From the NCBI GenBank assembly GCA_905116865.2, contig CAJHNH020006013.1, positions 1 to 64,000 on the forward strand: DNA of 64,000 nucleotides. The letters are read 5' to 3'. Both the position numbers and the translations under genes were made by a program. The first letter of the stretch is position 1. Every line of letters starts with the position of its first letter. The DNA is from Candidula unifasciata (lineage: Eukaryota; Mollusca; Gastropoda; Stylommatophora; Geomitridae). Positions 1 to 14,400 of the stretch are shown here, piece after piece. The notes under the pieces were generated by a model. The model saw only the letters and a program-made list of their open reading frames with translations. It made no database searches and was not told the DNA's origin.

Positions 1-75
1 TAAATTGACCACAGCCTTCTGTCATGTGTAGTGCAGATCCTTTCTGATGCAGGTGTTCTTTCATGCTATAAATGT
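1..75 (-). mobile_element. LINE tail fragment (family 2)
   Basis: This about 75 bp stretch (ACAGCCTTCTGTCATG, then a T-rich segment with GATGCAGGTGTTC) matches the antisense LINE tail at 37640-37735. It is the last coding part of a reverse-transcriptase ORF in antisense orientation. It is cut by the window edge. Confidence 0.5.
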
Positions 76-236
76 TAACAGGAGACACAGGATTAGATGA
101 AATAACATGTGCAAGAATGTGTGAATGAGGAATTAGGCATAGATCCGGCAAGGAGGGACGTATGAGAGGAAGAAAATGCTGAATGTGTAATCAAGTGTGC
201 TATGGGAACAGTTAGCATCTACACCTTAAGACATTT

Positions 237-945
237 GCTGTGGGAGACGGAGCAACTGTTAGTATGCCCAGTGTGCTGTGTTGTCGATTCTTAAATCAGT
301 AATCGATATGTTGCCAAACTGACCAACACCCTCTCCCTTGGTGTGCCTCACCCCTCTCTCCTACCAGCTTTCCTGTTGCTGTGGGAGACGGAGCAACTGT
401 TAGTATGCCCAGTGTGCTGTGTTGTCGATTCTTAAATCAGTAATCGAAATGTTGCCAAACTGACCAACACCCTCTCCCTTGGTGTGCCTCACCCCTCTCT
501 CCTACCAGCTTTCCTGTTGCTGTGGGAGACGGAGCAACTGTGTTAGTATGCCCAGTGTGCTGTGTTGTCAATTCTTAAATCAGTAATCAATATGTTGCCA
601 AACTGACCAACACCCTCTCCCTTGGTGTGCCTCACCCCTCTCTCCTACCAGCTTTCCTGTTGCTGTGGGAGACGGAGCAACTGTGTTAGTATGCCCAGTG
701 TGCTGTGTTGTCAATTCTTAAATCAGTAATCGATATGTTGCCAAACTGACCAACACCCTCTCCCTTGGTGTGCCTCACCCCTCTCTCCTACCAGCTTTCC
801 TGTTGCTGTGGGAGACGGAGCAACTGTTAGTATGCCCAGTGTGCTGTGTTGTCAATTCTTAAATCAGTAATCGATATGTTGCCAAACTGACCAACACCCT
901 CTCCCTTGGTGTGCCTCACCCCTCTCTCCTACTAGCTTTCCTGTT
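237..945. repeat. Minisatellite, five copies of 141-143 bp
   Basis: Units start at 237, 378, 519, 662 and 805, each beginning GCTGTGGGAGACGGAGCAAC. Copies 3 and 4 carry an extra TG dinucleotide, making them 143 bp. Divergence between copies is only a few substitutions, so the expansion is recent. The array lies in the MED14 intron upstream of the exon at 1312. One frame of the unit is open for about 40 codons, but it has no family similarity and no consistent splice sites. Confidence 0.9.
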
Positions 946-1099
946 GTTATGATATCCTCAAGTTTTTCCCTTGGAAATTAGTCTCCTTTTTTATTTTATA
1001 AACACATTAACCTTTCTTATACGCATACACACAGAGAAAGGTAAAGGTAGCCCTGTGGTGAAAACTGGCATATGTATGTCAGGTGTTAGGGTGTCACCT

Positions 1100-2411
1100 A
1101 TTCAAGAGGATTACATAATCAATTTGGCTGGAAAGCGTTAAACATTAAGTCCATTGCGTCTTGCTGACAAAGGTAAAGGGAACTGATTATGCAACCAACA
1201 TCAACTGGTGACCTAACAACAGGAGAACTATGATGATGGTATTTCCTAATCTTTCATGTAGGATTTGTCATCCTGATTTTTATTGTTGTATTTATAAAAT
1301 TTATGTTGCAGTTCCTCTTTAACAAGTCACCGTTACCAAGTATTCACGTGAAAGAATCTGGTGAGTAAATATAAATGCAGTGTGCTTAAATTTTGTGACA
1401 TTTAAAAAAGCAGAACATATTTTTTCTTCACTGAGCATTATTAAGCTAAGTTTCACATAATAAGCAATAACATACTGAGCCAGCAATAAAGGAACTTTCA
1501 AAGATTGAACCAGCGCTTTTGAAATCAAAGTGTAAAAAATAGCATGTGGTTGGGACCCAGAATGCTTTAAAAAAAATTATCTAAACATGTTCCCATAAGC
1601 TTCAGTGAGAAAGAGATCACAGGGTTACTGCATGAATTGCCCAATACATATCTATTTTAGGCCCTGGGGAATGTATTCCATTTGATGCTTCACTGTGTTT
1701 ATGCAAGACTTAGCTAGTGGCTTGTGAATCATTGCCAGTTGCATTATATTGATTTTTCTGTGCTAGGGCTCGGCCCTCTGACCTGTCACAATCACTATTC
1801 TCACCATTAGGCCTTTTAGTAAACTTAGTTTAATAGCCCTGGTGTGCACACACATGCTAAGAATCAAAATGGAAATAAGTAAAACCTCGTTAACACACTC
1901 TTTTAATAAGACAGTCGTTAACAGGGACATAATTTTGATCCCATCAGGGATGTATTTTTGTTATCAATCCCTGGTTAGCACACTTTTTTTTTAAAAAACA
2001 CACTTGATGTTTGGTCCTGTAGAATTATTGTTATAAAGGTTTACTGCACATGGATCGATGGAGAAACGTGATCCAGTAGCAAACACATTTCTATCACATT
2101 GTTCATTGTTCATTTTTGAGATCATCTTCATTGCACTTCGAGCATGACCATAAGGGCTCTGATCTCCTCCTGAGTATGTCTCCAAGTGTTTTTAGGCTAA
2201 CAATTCCTATCAGTTCTGGTTGATGTAACAACTAAACGCTGTGAGGCTTTCAATTTCGTGGAAAATTATTTTTCACTGAATAGACTGCATATCCTGGGTG
2301 TACAAAGAGACAGAAAAACCATGCAAGAGCTACCCGTGCTGTCAAAAACAACGGTTAGCTTTTGAATTTAAAGATATAAGAATATTTCTATGAGTGTTTC
2401 TTTGGTGCCAG
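1100..2411. other. MED14 introns with degenerate LINE C-terminal remnant
   Basis: Apart from the exon at 1312-1360 this stretch is AT-rich intron. At 2090-2230, an antisense segment with TTCATTGCACTTCGAGCATG resembles the C-terminal end of the RNase H LINE family (family 6) found elsewhere in the window. At 1760-1840 is a copy of the small dispersed repeat also found near 9145 and 23470. No other gene is visible. Confidence 0.45.
1312..1360 (+). CDS. MED14: MED14 exon 1 of window (49 bp)
   Basis: This short exon follows a T-rich acceptor ending TTGCAG and is followed by the donor GTGAGT. It encodes FLFNKSPLPSIHVKES plus one base, and the split glycine codon is completed by the exon at 2412. 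The peptide aligns with the segment just before the GPS motif of MED14 (human LVFANCPLNGTSTREQ). The exon is too short to detect by length alone; phase and similarity support it. Confidence 0.82.
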
Positions 2412-5400
2412 GTCCCAGTCAGAGGGTTTGCTTGGCGCTTGACATGAACGGGGACAATGTCCAGAAGACGGTACAAGATCTGTTGGATGAGTGGACCTCT
2501 GTAGCTTACCTATTTGGTGCAGTGCAGAGGTTTACAGAGTCCTATAATGGTGAGCTGATCTGTATTTTCTGTGTTCATCGTTTGTTGATTTTGTGTTTCC
2601 TCTTTATTAAGTAAATTACTTCAAAATGAAGATTTTTAAAAATCTTTCTTTTTCAGTTGAGACGAGAAAGAGAATTCTTATAAGCTATATAAATCCTATC
2701 TTGATATATGGAAGTGAATCATGGACTTTTAGTAGTTTAGTTAAAAATTATTTGGAGCTGCGGAGATAGACAAATGATGAGAATGCCCTAGACAGATTAA
2801 AATGAGTAATGAGGATCTCTTGAAAGAAACTGACTCATCTTATCAGAAAAAGACAATCTACATTCTTTGGTCATGTGGTGAAACTGAGGTATATTGTGAC
2901 AGTAGAAAAGTTAGAAGGGAGGAGAGTCAGAGGGAGACCGAGAAAAAAGAAGCTGGACAATTTGACAGCATGGCATGGAGGATCATCTGTGTCAGAGTTG
3001 ATTAAAAGTACATGGGATAGAAGGTTGTGGATAATCATGACTGCTAATGCCACACAGCATGGAATTTAAGAAAAAGAAGTAAATTACAGCAGGACACTTT
3101 TTATGCTAGTAGTACACCTGGCACATGATGTTGGACTCATGTTTATAGAGCAATCAGCACTCAGTGTGTGATGTTGTCACATCAACATCTCATCTTTTTT
3201 TTTTTTTTATATAGATCCCTTTCTCTTTTCTTTCTTTTGTTCTTTCTTTCTTTCTTTTCTTTCTCTCTTCTTTCTTTCTCTCTTGTCTTTAAAAAAATTT
3301 TTTTTTTTAAATTTGCATCTCATATAGTTTCTCCACAGAGATATTGGCCATCCACTGAAAGAGTTTTATTCTCTTTAGCTTCTTCTTTTGCTGCTTTTGG
3401 TGTCGAGGAAGATACAAGGTTCTGCTTCTTGCTGTTCTGGCAACCTCGACCGTAGACATATGGTTCTATCGTAGAGTTGCTCTGATTCTATCTATCCTTC
3501 CAGGCCTTCTTTATGCTCTTCATCCCTCCCTTTTAGTGTGTGCCTTGCTTGTGACCAAATGTGTCCTAAAACCTAAACTCTTTATTGCGACAACAATATC
3601 TCCAAAACACCTGTACTTATGAACCACAGAATGGAATCTAAAATGAAACCAGATTACCTTCAGGGAGTGAGATCTTTGCTGTGAAACACCCAATAGAGAA
3701 ATTAATAGGGATCATGAATGCTGTGGTACAGACCCGAGGAGACCATCTCTCCACCTCAGCAATGCTAATAAAGGGTATTTTCCCTCTTCTAGACTGAGAT
3801 GACAGCATGTATGGATTTGTCTGTTTGTTTTAATGTGGATAATATTTGTTTATATCCTGACAGATGATCGAACAAGCCTGTCATCCATGGTAGAGATTCA
3901 GTCATATAATTACAGAAAGTTAACGTTGGCTTACGGACCAAACATGTGCAGTTTGGTGAGAATGATTTTCTGTTTAGTCTTATTTTATAAAATCCCCATA
4001 AACTTGTCTCATCAGTTCAACTGTCCCAATATAACTTTTTCAAAGGTTGAAACATAATTTAATGTTCGCTCTTTGCTCTATGCTGCATACGTAACAAAGC
4101 AGTTCTCACTAGTTGAACTTTCTTCTTAACATTCACCACCTGCAAATGCAGGTAGAAAGTTCTGATTGTTCATCCACTTCAGGACTTTATTCTGATTCCA
4201 GAATTTGACTTGTGCATGCATATCCATTTTATACAACTGGTTTACCTGTATGCAGATTGTTGGTTCCTTGCTTATCAAGCAGCTGCAGTCCGATTTTGAG
4301 CAAAAACCCCTAATTGGTCACCTTTTATCAAATGCTTATTAGAGGGAAAATGGGTCTGTTCTTTTTGTGTGTGCTCCCAGAATGCAGCCCAGGCACTCAC
4401 ACAGGGACTAGTTGAACACAATGTTGGATTATTTGTTGTCTGTTGACCTGAAAGCATTAAGATTTGGCCAACTCATAGCCAAATAAATGCCTGTTTGGAT
4501 AATGTGCTTCGCTTCATTGATGGTGTTTTTGTCTTTGCAGTAATAAAATCAACCTCATTATTTAATGGTCAGATGGTATGAGTGCGTACACTCACACAGT
4601 CTGGTTTAGCTGTTAGGATGCCTATCAATTAAGTTATGAGCCATGAACAATAAAAAGAAAATTGGGTTCTTTCGTAATATTGTACCCCAGATGATGTCAC
4701 AGGACAGTCCAACATTTTAGGAGGGTGATAAGGTTGGGTTTCCCGGCTTTCTGATGCTTTTAACAACCCCAAAACATCTAGAACTGGCCCTAACCCACCT
4801 ATGTTCCACGAGAGAGCGCAGCCTGGGTCCACGACCACATGCAGCCCAAGTCTCATGACTACATGCAGCCCATCTACCACCTTCTGAAATATTAGACTGT
4901 CTCATGACCTGTGGATTTCCCATGTTTGGGTTTGGTGTAGGATATTAAGAAAGCACCAAAAATTGTTTTCTAAATTATGTTTCTATAAAGAATCAGTTTG
5001 CTTTTCAGAAATTCAGTGCTGTAGATTGCAAAAGCAGAAGGAATTCGTTAATAAAGGGATGATAAAACCAAAGGCATGAGATGGCGAACAGTGATCATCC
5101 AAAATTGACATTACACATGATGAGGATGGATACAGAAAATGAGAATGGTATAGGTAGAGTTTGTGGTAGGGGATTTGGCAGCAGACCACCATGCATTGCT
5201 TTGAACAGTGGAGTTAAGAGCTGATGAATACTGAATGTAAAAATCACAGACAGCCCAAAAAATTGCTAGGGTTGGTTCTGCAACGTCCTGTAAGGGACAT
5301 ACAACTAACTTTGAAAGTAAAGGACACTCTTCCCCCCCCCCCTCCCCCCCCCACTGGCTCACTGGGCTTGTGATGCCAGTCTCATAATTGTATAGATCAG

Positions 5401-8400
5401 TTGACATTCAGTGGCTGATGTAGTCAGCATCATCGTGGCCTTTATTTCCCTCGTACCTGTTTTAGACTGGGTTGACCTGGGAGCCATAGTCATTTGAAAA
5501 GACAAATGCTAATGTAAAATGAACATGCTTGTATGCTTATAAATGAGAAAACAGGGTTTTCATGTGGGAGACCCAGGTTTGAATCCATGGTAAATGGGTG
5601 AAATTGAGCTCTTTCAGGAGCAAAAATGAAAATAATAACCTGCATAAATAGCTTTAGGGCCATACATTCTCAGGCTCAGGTCCTTTGGACCAGCAGACAA
5701 GCATTAGCCATTTTGTTACTGTGACTCCCAGAATAGGTTAATGACTTTAGAATGTCATGACCTTCATAGGACAGGTATAGATACTTTACGATATTGCTTT
5801 ATGAAGAAGGTACTTAATGATTTCCAAGGTCCATTAATGAAAAACAGAATCAATAACTGAAACACAATTATGGTGTGGTTTCAGGTGAGCGTAATTTGGA
5901 AGCCAGCAAGCAGACATTTTGAGCTGTCCCTGGGTACTCGCCTGCCATCAGCTTCAGCCAATCCTCACATTCCTGTGCTACTTCAGTTGAAAGAAGAATT
6001 CAATCTGCATGGGAGTTTGTCTCAGCTAAGTCAGGTCAGTGCACTTTTTAATATTCACTCATTTTGGCACATTTGTGGAAAGGAAAGATTTTGCTCAGTG
6101 CAATGTTTAGATTGTAATTTAATTCACTAACTGCTCTTCAGTTGAGGTCATTTCAATTTTTGAAGTTCGGTTTTTGTACTTCTGGTAGCAATTTTTGTGT
6201 GTACACAGTAATTTTTTTTTTTTTTATTTTTAAATTTTGTACAAAGTTAAAAAAAAAAAAATTGAATGCATAAATTGTCCCAGACAGATAGACAAATCAA
6301 ACTGAACTTAATAAAAGCTTATAATAAATTTTGAAAAATCTACCATCTCCACAATGAAGTTGGCCACAGTGTATCCACTGCTGTCTTTGGAAATGTTACA
6401 TGGTAAGGCCCCAAAGTCTTCCATGGTGTGACTCTTGTACCACTGTCTAAAAGCCATGAGAACAGTTTATCTTGAACTGTCTGCCATGGAAATTGAACCT
6501 TAGGAACATTGAGAATTGGATTGTGAAGTCACTTCACTAGCCTCTAAGCAGTGCTTGTAAACAGTTAGTAAAGTTAAAATGTTGTCTCTTCTCAGTGATT
6601 TTATTTGATGGTTTCTTTGATATTCCTTTTTTTTTTTAAATTGTTTTGGGGGATCCAGTAACCCTCAGTTGTAAACCCTTTGGCTCGGTAGTATGGATAT
6701 TGCAACCCTTCGTCTTTGATTCCATAATAGATACCGTAAATCTGAGAGAAGTGGCTTTTCTGCCTACCCCCAGAGCATGAACTCATACCACAAGAAGTTT
6801 GTCATCCGGTCACCACATATCTGGTTTAACCAGCTGAGCTAGCGAGCTGGGCCTTTCATATATTAAAAAATATATATTTTGCATAATTTTTTTTTTAATA
6901 GTTCTATCCATGGTAACAAGGGTTGCCTAGGAAAAGAAAAAGTAGAATATTAAACCCAGCTATCAGCTAGAGGTATAATGTGTGATTTATAAATACTGAG
7001 AGATAAAATGTGTATTGCTAAATACTGAGAGATAAAATGTGTGATTGGTAAATACTGAGAGATACAGGTTTAGCTGTTAGCATACCTTTCAATTAAGTTA
7101 CGAGTCATAGATTCTCCTCTCAAGTTTTGACAGTTCAGAGTTGGATAATGCAAATTCCTTCAAAGTCAGAGTACACCTGCTTGAGGCAAGGAAACAACAG
7201 ACTGCACATAAATAAGCCAGTTTTTCAAAATGCGGATGCGCATGTGAAACTCAAGTCATGGAACAAAGCCACAATTTTGAAATGGATGTACAGCCAGGAC
7301 TTTCGGCCAGAGTTTCTAGCTGGTGAATGGGGACAGATAAACAATAAGGCAAAGAATGTTTATCTGTAAGGTACAATTTAACATCTATTTTACAAACATA
7401 GTATTTAGACACACAAAAAGATTATAGGTAGAGTTTGTGGTTTAGGCGTTGCAAGCACACTCCGTACTGGTTAAGTGCCAGCAGGGAAACCGAAGCTAAA
7501 ATTTTGAGAAAATGCATCTTCCCTGTAGCAACATAAGAGTGCGAATCATGGATTATCTTCCAGTCCTTAAGGAAGAAAATATGGTCTTTTGAGTTTTTTT
7601 TTTTTAAGAGGGATAAATATGTGTATGTTCCTCCGTAGTCAGATTACTTAATAGAAAACATTTGTAGAACAGAATAAGACTGTAATACAGTGTTTAACTT
7701 TAATATAGAAAAACATTTGTAGAAAATATATAAGACTGTAATACATGAGTATTTAAGTAAATTAAAACCCTTTAGCCAGGCGTAAAGGGCATAGTAGGGC
7801 ACAACCTATATTTGTATAGACCAACGGCACAAGATGGGTGATGTGGTCAGCATCACGCCGGCCGCCATGAATATTATAGTCAGTTTAAAACAAAACTGTC
7901 ATTTCTGCCTGTATTTGCCACTTTTAAAGGTGTAAATAGGGATGGAAAAGAGGCTTGATCCTCATGTGCAAAATGAAGCCATGGGCATTATTCTGGGGTA
8001 AACAAGAGACACCTCTTTTGTAGCAGTGAGATACCTTCTAGACTTCTGTACCATAAACTACAGGATCAAGATTTGAGGGCTCGCACGAACCTCAAGATAA
8101 GCTCTGATTTTAAGCACCACATGCTCTTCAGGAAAAAGGGCAACAGCATGCCTGGGTAGGGCAGAGGATGATATTAAAACTTTTGTTTGCCTTGTTTCTT
8201 TGCTTAACTTGGGTTATTTTGTATAGTCTGCTGTATATAAATAAGGAAAGTAGAATATTAAAACCTGTCTATTAGTTAGAGACAAAATGTGGTACTGGAA
8301 AATACTGGATGGTAAATAACTTGGGTTGTTTTATCTATTCCACTAGACCCTTCATGACACTTGGACACCCATGATGTCAATTAGCAAGCTGCCATCTGCA

Positions 8401-11400
8401 GCAGTTCTGGGATCCATGACTGTAAGTTACAAATTACATTTCAGCATTGTTCTTGGTGTGAAATATGGTGGTAACTGTCTTTGTTAAGAAGTGCTTAAGA
8501 TGTATCTCTCCAGGATAGGTCGAGAGTATGTGTTTGAAAAATGATAGAAGTGTGTTTGTTTTTCAAAAAGGGATAAAAGTATGTTGGTTTTTCAAGAAGG
8601 GATAAAAGAATGTTTGTTTTTCAAAAAAGAATATTCATAAAAGTTATTTACCTAATGTTTTGTGTTGGCTTTTCAACTAGCGGCTCTTGGGCAAAATCTG
8701 GTTCGCAGAGGCATAGCAATTGACCAGCGGATCACCTGCCAGTTATGTTATATTTAATAGTGTTTCTAAGCTGGAGCTCAGGCCACTGGCCCCCGGATCA
8801 CCTGCCAATTATGTTGTATTTAATAGTGTTTCTAAGCTGGAGCTCAGGCCACTGGCCCGCAGATCACCTGCCAGTTATGTTGTATTTAATAGTGTTTCTA
8901 AGCTGGAGCTCAGGCCACTGGCCCCCGGATCACCTGCCAGTTATGTTGTATTTAATAGTGTTTCTAAGCTGGAGCTCAGGCCACTGGCCCCCGGATCACC
9001 TGCCAGTTATGTTGTATTAAATAGTGTTTCTAAGCTGGAGCTCAGGCCACTGGCCCGCGGATCACCTGCCAATTAAATTGTATTATTAGTCTTTCCTTGC
9101 TGGAGTTCAAGCCACTGGCCCGAGGTGATCTATTTTTTCCATTTTGGCCCTTGAGTAAACATAGTTAATGGTCCTCCTGCTCTACGAGATGTAAGATAAA
9201 GAATAAAGTGATGACTGAGTCAGTAGCTATAACCATACTTCAAGAACAGCAAGTGGTGGGATGGGGAGGGGGTAGGGGGACAAAAGCACTATGCAGAATG
9301 AGAAAAAAGTAGTTAGTTAGCTAGCTAGGTTATCATCATTGCACTCTGGACATGTCCATAGGTGTTTAGATTGTCCCCTCAGTATGAATCCCAGTAACCT
9401 CCGGTGGCTAATAGTGCCAGTTCTATGTTGATTAATATGTCCTCTGGTGTGCGTCCTGTTTTTTTGCTAGGCCGATTTCAACTCCCAAGTCTATCCTTCT
9501 GGCGAGTGATGTGGATTCACTGCCCTCAAAGCCTTTACCCTTCCCAATTCTCGAAGGGCATTATTAATATCAGCATGATCAGTAGGTTGACCGTATATCA
9601 TCAGCCGTTGTATGCAGCAGATTTTACTTAGGAGGTGATTCAAGCACTTATGGATTGATTGGTCCAGTGTGTAGTTACAATGAACCGTCAGCTAACTAAC
9701 AAATTGCATACAAATGTATTTCAGAACACAAAGCAGCATATCCAGACATTCACTGTGATTCCTCAGTCAAGTTCTCATGTCAGAATTGTCTGCAAGGGCA
9801 GGTCAGTTATTATGTTTGTTCTCTTGTAGTGTTTTAGATTCGCATCTCCTCCCACATTGGGTGACAGTAATATATTAAGCTGAAAACAGGACATCCCAAG
9901 CAAGTCAGTTCATTCTTCCCCTTTCCCTACCCAAATGAAAAATTATTGTACAATTTTTTTTTAAAATTATTATCATTATTTTTCATTAATGAACTAATAC
10001 TTTTTAAGAACTTGAGAATATCGAGGCCTATAAATTGCATAAATTATAATAATTAGTAAATGTTAAAATCTCAGATGACTTACATAGTGTCTTTTGCCCT
10101 CTCCTGGCCCATCCTACAAGTTCAGGACTGTCCTGAATCCTAGAAGTATTTATCATAGAAAATCAGTGTTTTTGAGAAGAGAAGTCCCTACAACTTTATT
10201 TAAAATTCACCAAACGATAGACTGTTGCTGGACACAAGCAAGATTTAAAAAAAAAAAAATTGTACTTATGTTGTTCATTGTGGGGAAAAAACACATTCTA
10301 CAGCTGTAGATGTACCAGGCAAGCGTAACACTATTTCCACAGCTTTGAGAAATATGTCATATTTAATTTGTTTATTTCCACCCACTGCCATACAAAGTAT
10401 TTTTTTTTCTTCTTTTATCTTGAATCTGTGCATATTGCCACTGATCAGATAGTCTTTTTTTCATATGCTGAATTAGAAGGGCTATTGGCTTTCTGTTAAT
10501 TGAGAATGCTGGTTTGAATTTCGGACCAACTAGATACAACCTTGAAAAGGTCATACCAGGCTTTCTGCAGCAGAGGAGCAGGAACATCATTTCTGGCCTT
10601 AATAGGCATCACCAGGGGCTGTGATTCTCGTGCTCCCTAAATTACAGAGGAACACTATCGTCTGGAAAGACAGAAAGGAGCCAATCTAGAAGATAAAGGC
10701 ACCAGAAGCAGTCCTGTTCTCATATTTACATTTCATCCACCCCCTCCCCCTCCTCTTTGTTTACCCCCCACACAACTCTCACAAAAAACTCGTTGCATGA
10801 CTTCTTTCAAGGGAAGATATGAATGACATATTAACATGCATCACACAGTTGTTCATATGGGCTCTGCATAATTATTTACAATTTCTGGCAGTAAATCAGC
10901 TGATCACCCCTGTACCTTTTGATCAAATGAAGAACATTTTGTGCAAAAAATCCATGTCATTAGAGGTTAGGAAAAGAATTTTTGCATGCTATATAGGGCT
11001 TTTATAAAGCCATACGGGTATGAATACTGGACAATTAACAAACAAGCTGAACACTGTCTTGAGGCCTCAGAGATGTAGTTTTACATACAAATCCTTAGGA
11101 TTCCTTGGACTGCTAAGAAGAGCAACCAAGATGTCTTGAAAGTGGCGAGTGCTCGAAAACAACTTATAACAAACGTCAGAAAAAGACAGTCATCATTTTT
11201 TTTGGGTGATGTTATGAGAAAAGGAAATAAGGAACACATTGTGACCACTGGAAAGATCTGTGAATGAGAGACAGGGAAAGACAGCATGAGAAGATTCTTG
11301 ACAGCCTTTTGTCATGGCATGGAAGGGTGTCGGCATACAAACGAACTGATACATGCCAGTCGAGAAGGCACTTGACATTTGTGATGATGATCACTCCTGC

Positions 11401-14400
11401 TCATTTATGCTGTAATCTAGGATGTGTGAAAGATTGCACATCACTTTGAAATTATGTGTTTATGATGGAAACAAATAACATCTCAGATGCTGAGGTACGG
11501 ATTTTATGTGGAATGCTTTTTCGGCTGTGCCCAGCGTTGTTCGTATGGCAAACTGCAGATTCTGAAAATGGTGAGTGGCCTATTGCCACAGAATTGGTGG
11601 AGACTTATGCTGTTAATTGCTTATGCAACTACTGATTTGTTGTAATTGCTGCTTCCATGGACAAGAAATGCATTTCTTGTGCTGGATTGTTTGTGGTGGA
11701 ACTTCTGATGGCTGCCTTATGTATATACTGTATATAATGTGTGCTTATGCTATTGGCTTTGCTAAGACTGCAGTCTGTGTCCTTTCTTGTTTGTTCATAG
11801 CTGACAGAGTAATGATTGTTTTTGTGGTTTTTGCTAGCACAAGGATTTGAAACAACTACATGGTGACCCATTTGCTTTGTTGTTTGTTGGAACTGCCTGA
11901 GGTGCATCACATGTGGTGATGGTGCTTCCTGACCAGGGCTTATTAAACTAACCAAGACCTTCCTACACCTTCCAGGCTATCATAGAAACAGGTTTATTAC
12001 GGAAGGGTCAATGTAGATAGGATAGGGCATTTCCTCTAAAGTTGGAGTGTATCTGACTGAAAGGCCAGGAACCAACAGTCTACATACAAATAAGCCAGAT
12101 CTGCACATTGAATGTTCTGGCAAAATTCAATTCCTGGAACAAAACCAAAAGTCCAAACATGGATAAATAACCAGGAATGTTAAATTAACATCACATCACT
12201 CAGGACACTCCCATAAGTGCTCCATCCCTCATCTTTGGCAGCAGGTAAAGAATTGCAATTTTGAATGAAACCAATAATTGTCTGATTATCTGTCACGCCT
12301 TTCCCATGCATGTTGAACATCGGATAGATCCCCTGTTAACTCCTTGCAGCGCCATTCTCCTCAGACCGTAATGATGTGTTTGTACCTCTGCACTGTTCAC
12401 TCGCTCCCAAAGGGCCCTCAGAACATCTAGCTTGTCATACAACCAGGACTGACAGAGTTCACAGCTACAGTTGCAGACAAAAAGGATAGCATGTACTTTT
12501 TTTGTTGTTGTTTTTATGCTGTCTTCACTTGCAAGTCCTAGTCCTAGAAATTGTCACATAGAAATTAATTATTATTTCAGATCTAGATTCTATATACAAC
12601 TTCACCATGACAATATTGTGCAACTACCATTACTACAAAATCTTGATGTTAACAAATTTCTTTCTTTCTAGTCACTGTCTTGACGTCCACTTTCGAGGCA
12701 ACAAGACCGTTGCAGTAAGGGACGGAGCTTACAGCCTGTTTGACACAAGTAATCCAATAGAAGGTCTGTTTCCCACACCAGGACTCAAGGTATGCATTCC
12801 ATATATTTTGTAATTGTTTGCATTTTTTTTTAAATATGGCAAAGAAGACAGAAACAGTACTTGTGCAATTTATTGCCTGGCATATTTTGCTATACCTTTT
12901 CAGGTGCATACTTTTTCTGTGTTCATCTGAAGATTCAGATGCCTTGTGCCCATTTACCCCTGGCTGTGCATTTTGACGGCAACACATCAGACTTCTGCAG
13001 GAATGTGATACCCGGTTAGTGGATACATTCCACACAAACAGTTGACTAAAGTGAAGCAAATGAATCAATCCTTCCGACTGAAACACAAAGTTGACTACAC
13101 TCAAAAGTAACTGGCTGTTTTTCTTTCTAAAAGTTTCAAACAATCTATATTGTGAAATGCTGTTCAAAGGAGTACTTTACACTAAAAAGCACCCAACTTC
13201 TTTGTAAACATATGTGATTACCGCTGATGCATCTCATTGGATTGCATGAAAGAATATTTGGTATACAATGGAAGAGATGTTTCTTTTATTTTTCAGTGTT
13301 TAACCATCTTTTTTAAAGTATGGGTGTGCGTGTCTATATATGTATATATATATAGTCTTCACTTTCATTCTTCATTTATTTAATCTGAACTTATTTCTAT
13401 TCGACAGACTTTCCTCTCCATGTTTGTTGATGAGGGAGATACCCTGGGTTTGGGTCGACGTCAGTCAACCACAGCTGATGACAACCCACCATCCCCACTG
13501 GGCATAGACCCCAGTGAAATGTTTATGTCACAGCAGCCCAGTACCGGGTCTCCCGCTCCACGGCAGTCTCAAACACAAGCACGAGCTGACAGCTTCAGGT
13601 TCCACAGTCCGATGACGCCTCCGTCCAATCCTCACACGCCGGCTTCACCAGGATCTGCAAGGTTACCAGGAGTAAGCTTGATTTGACATACATTTGTTCC
13701 CTTTTGTATCATACGATGAAACAGATGGGTTTTTTTTTTTCCCCTTTCCTTCCTCCTTCTTCCTCTTCTTTCTCCCATCCTTCTCCTACTTATCTGGTTC
13801 TTCTTCCTTCACCTCTGCTTCTTCCCCCCCTTTTTTCATCTGCTTCTCCTCCTTTTTTATTTGCTGCTGCTTAATCTTCTTCTCCTCTTATGCTTTTCCC
13901 CCTTTTTTTACCCCCTACTCTTCCTCCTGCTTTTGTTGATTCTTCTTATTCGTTTTCTTTTTTCTTCTTCTTCTTCTTCTGCTGCTGCTACTGCTGCTTT
14001 CTTCTCCTCTTCTTCTTCTTATTTTCCTCCTCTTCTTTTCTACATTCATCATGAGTGGGACAATAATTCCACTCTTCATTTACCAAAAGCTGTCATACGT
14101 ATTTTATTTTGCACTGGCTAGCTGACACTTTGGGCACCTTTTTTAGTTTCTATCATTAGTATTAATCTTCACATATAGTCCACTCAGTGAGGTAAAGGTC
14201 TGAATTACTTTTTTCATTACATCGCTGGAAGAACCTGAGCCGGTTGTTGCCTTTGATTTTACCCCATACTTCTGCAGTATCTTCCTATCACTTCTTTCTT
14301 GGTGCCATATCTTCAGGAATGCTATTTCTTTCTTTCCTCACATCTTAGAAGAAAATAGCTGTGACAAAGGAGGAGAGCAAAAGTAATCTTGCTAAACTGA

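Noticed and set aside
237..945. Tandemly repeated exons of a gene
   Set aside because: The 141 bp unit has one 40-codon open frame, but copies of 143 bp shift it and there are no consistent splice sites or homology.
8720..9076. 118-codon frame with 22-residue repeats
   Set aside because: Follows from the 66 bp minisatellite inside a MED14 intron; a second frame is equally open.
12649..13167. 172-codon frame on the minus strand
   Set aside because: Antisense to MED14 exon 12672-12789 and adjacent intron; no family similarity, and composition fits non-coding sequence.
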